Below, in pieces: positions 23,292-23,456 of a stretch of 23,456 nt of DNA. Under the pieces are notes generated by a model. The model ran no database searches and was not told where the DNA came from. It saw nothing but the letters and a program-made list of their open reading frames with translations. The DNA is from Chloroflexota bacterium (lineage in GTDB: Bacteria; Chloroflexota; Anaerolineae; UBA7937; B3-Chlor): positions 1 through 23,456 of the forward strand of contig JAUWYD010000002.1 in NCBI GenBank assembly GCA_030616025.1. The letters run 5' to 3'. Made by a program: the position numbers and the translations under genes. Each line of letters starts with the position of its first letter. The first letter of the stretch is position 1.

Positions 23292-23456
23292 TCACTCTGA
23301 CTTCGATGCCGGCTTTACGACCTCCACGCCCTTGTAGTGGCCGCATGAGGGACACACATGATGAGGGAGCCGAGGTTCGCGACACTGAGGGCAAACTATC
23401 AGATGAGGTGTCTTCAGGCTCGCATGGCTCCGACGGCCACCCCGACGTGCCTTCGA
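23292..23456 (-). CDS. rpmF: 50S ribosomal protein L32 (5' end outside window)
   Basis: Fifty-four residues of L32 are visible, ending in a TGA stop; the first eight or so codons lie beyond the window edge. It begins SKARRGGRRSHASL, typical of the basic L32 N-terminus, and has the zinc knuckle pairs CPQC and CPSC, followed by GHYKGVEVV near the C-terminus. This is the zinc-binding form of L32. rpmF upstream of fatty-acid genes is a common arrangement, and here it precedes fabD by about 116 bases, a stretch with no gene. Confidence 0.95.
   Translation of the reverse strand, partial: SKARRGGRRSHASLKTPHLIVCPQCREPRLPHHVCPSCGHYKGVEVVKPASKSE

Overview
The window looks like chromosomal core sequence from an uncultured or little-studied bacterium, most likely of the phylum Chloroflexota. 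That placement is an inference from gene style: a TPR/HExxH membrane protein of a kind I associate with Chloroflexota, paired thiolase/DUF35 genes, a dcw cluster opened by mraZ, and moderately GC-rich DNA. No rRNA is present to confirm it. I see no phage, IS element, CRISPR array or tRNA.

Region 1 (1-5264, minus strand) is the start of a division and cell-wall (dcw) cluster: mraZ, rsmH, an ftsL-like gene, ftsI and murF, with the first bases of another gene (mraY by position) at the left edge. murE is missing between ftsI and murF. The cluster has a near-consensus promoter, with three 10-bp-spaced TGGG MraZ boxes just downstream of its -10. Region 2 (5265-7278, plus strand) has a large inverted repeat, a perfect TTGACA-N17-TATAAT promoter and a membrane-anchored TPR/HExxH putative metalloprotease. 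Region 3 (7279-8800) has scpA on the minus strand, two divergent promoter-like sites, and a decayed carbamoyltransferase (argF-like) N-terminus.

Region 4 (8801-14458, plus strand) is a probable operon: a 751-residue TPR protein, the diadenylate cyclase CdaA, its YbbR-domain regulator CdaR, and the ribosome-assembly GTPase Der, which overlaps cdaR by ATGA. Region 5 (14493-19213, minus strand) is an acyl-CoA metabolism operon: two thiolase-fold proteins, two zinc-ribbon/OB-fold DUF35 proteins and an acyl-CoA dehydrogenase. Both thiolase-fold proteins appear to lack the nucleophilic cysteine, so they may be aldolases or other C-C lyases rather than classical thiolases.

Region 6 (19392-23456, minus strand) is a compact housekeeping operon: rpmF, fabD, fabG, an Asp23-family gene, nusB, tatA and tatC. 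The last four are translationally coupled by overlapping codons. Two features stand out. The tatC gene encodes an N-terminal TatB-like hairpin fused in frame to TatC. The fabD gene is interrupted by one in-frame TAA between its catalytic Ser and His. The most novel candidates are the TatB-TatC fusion, the cysteine-less thiolase/DUF35 operon and the split fabD.
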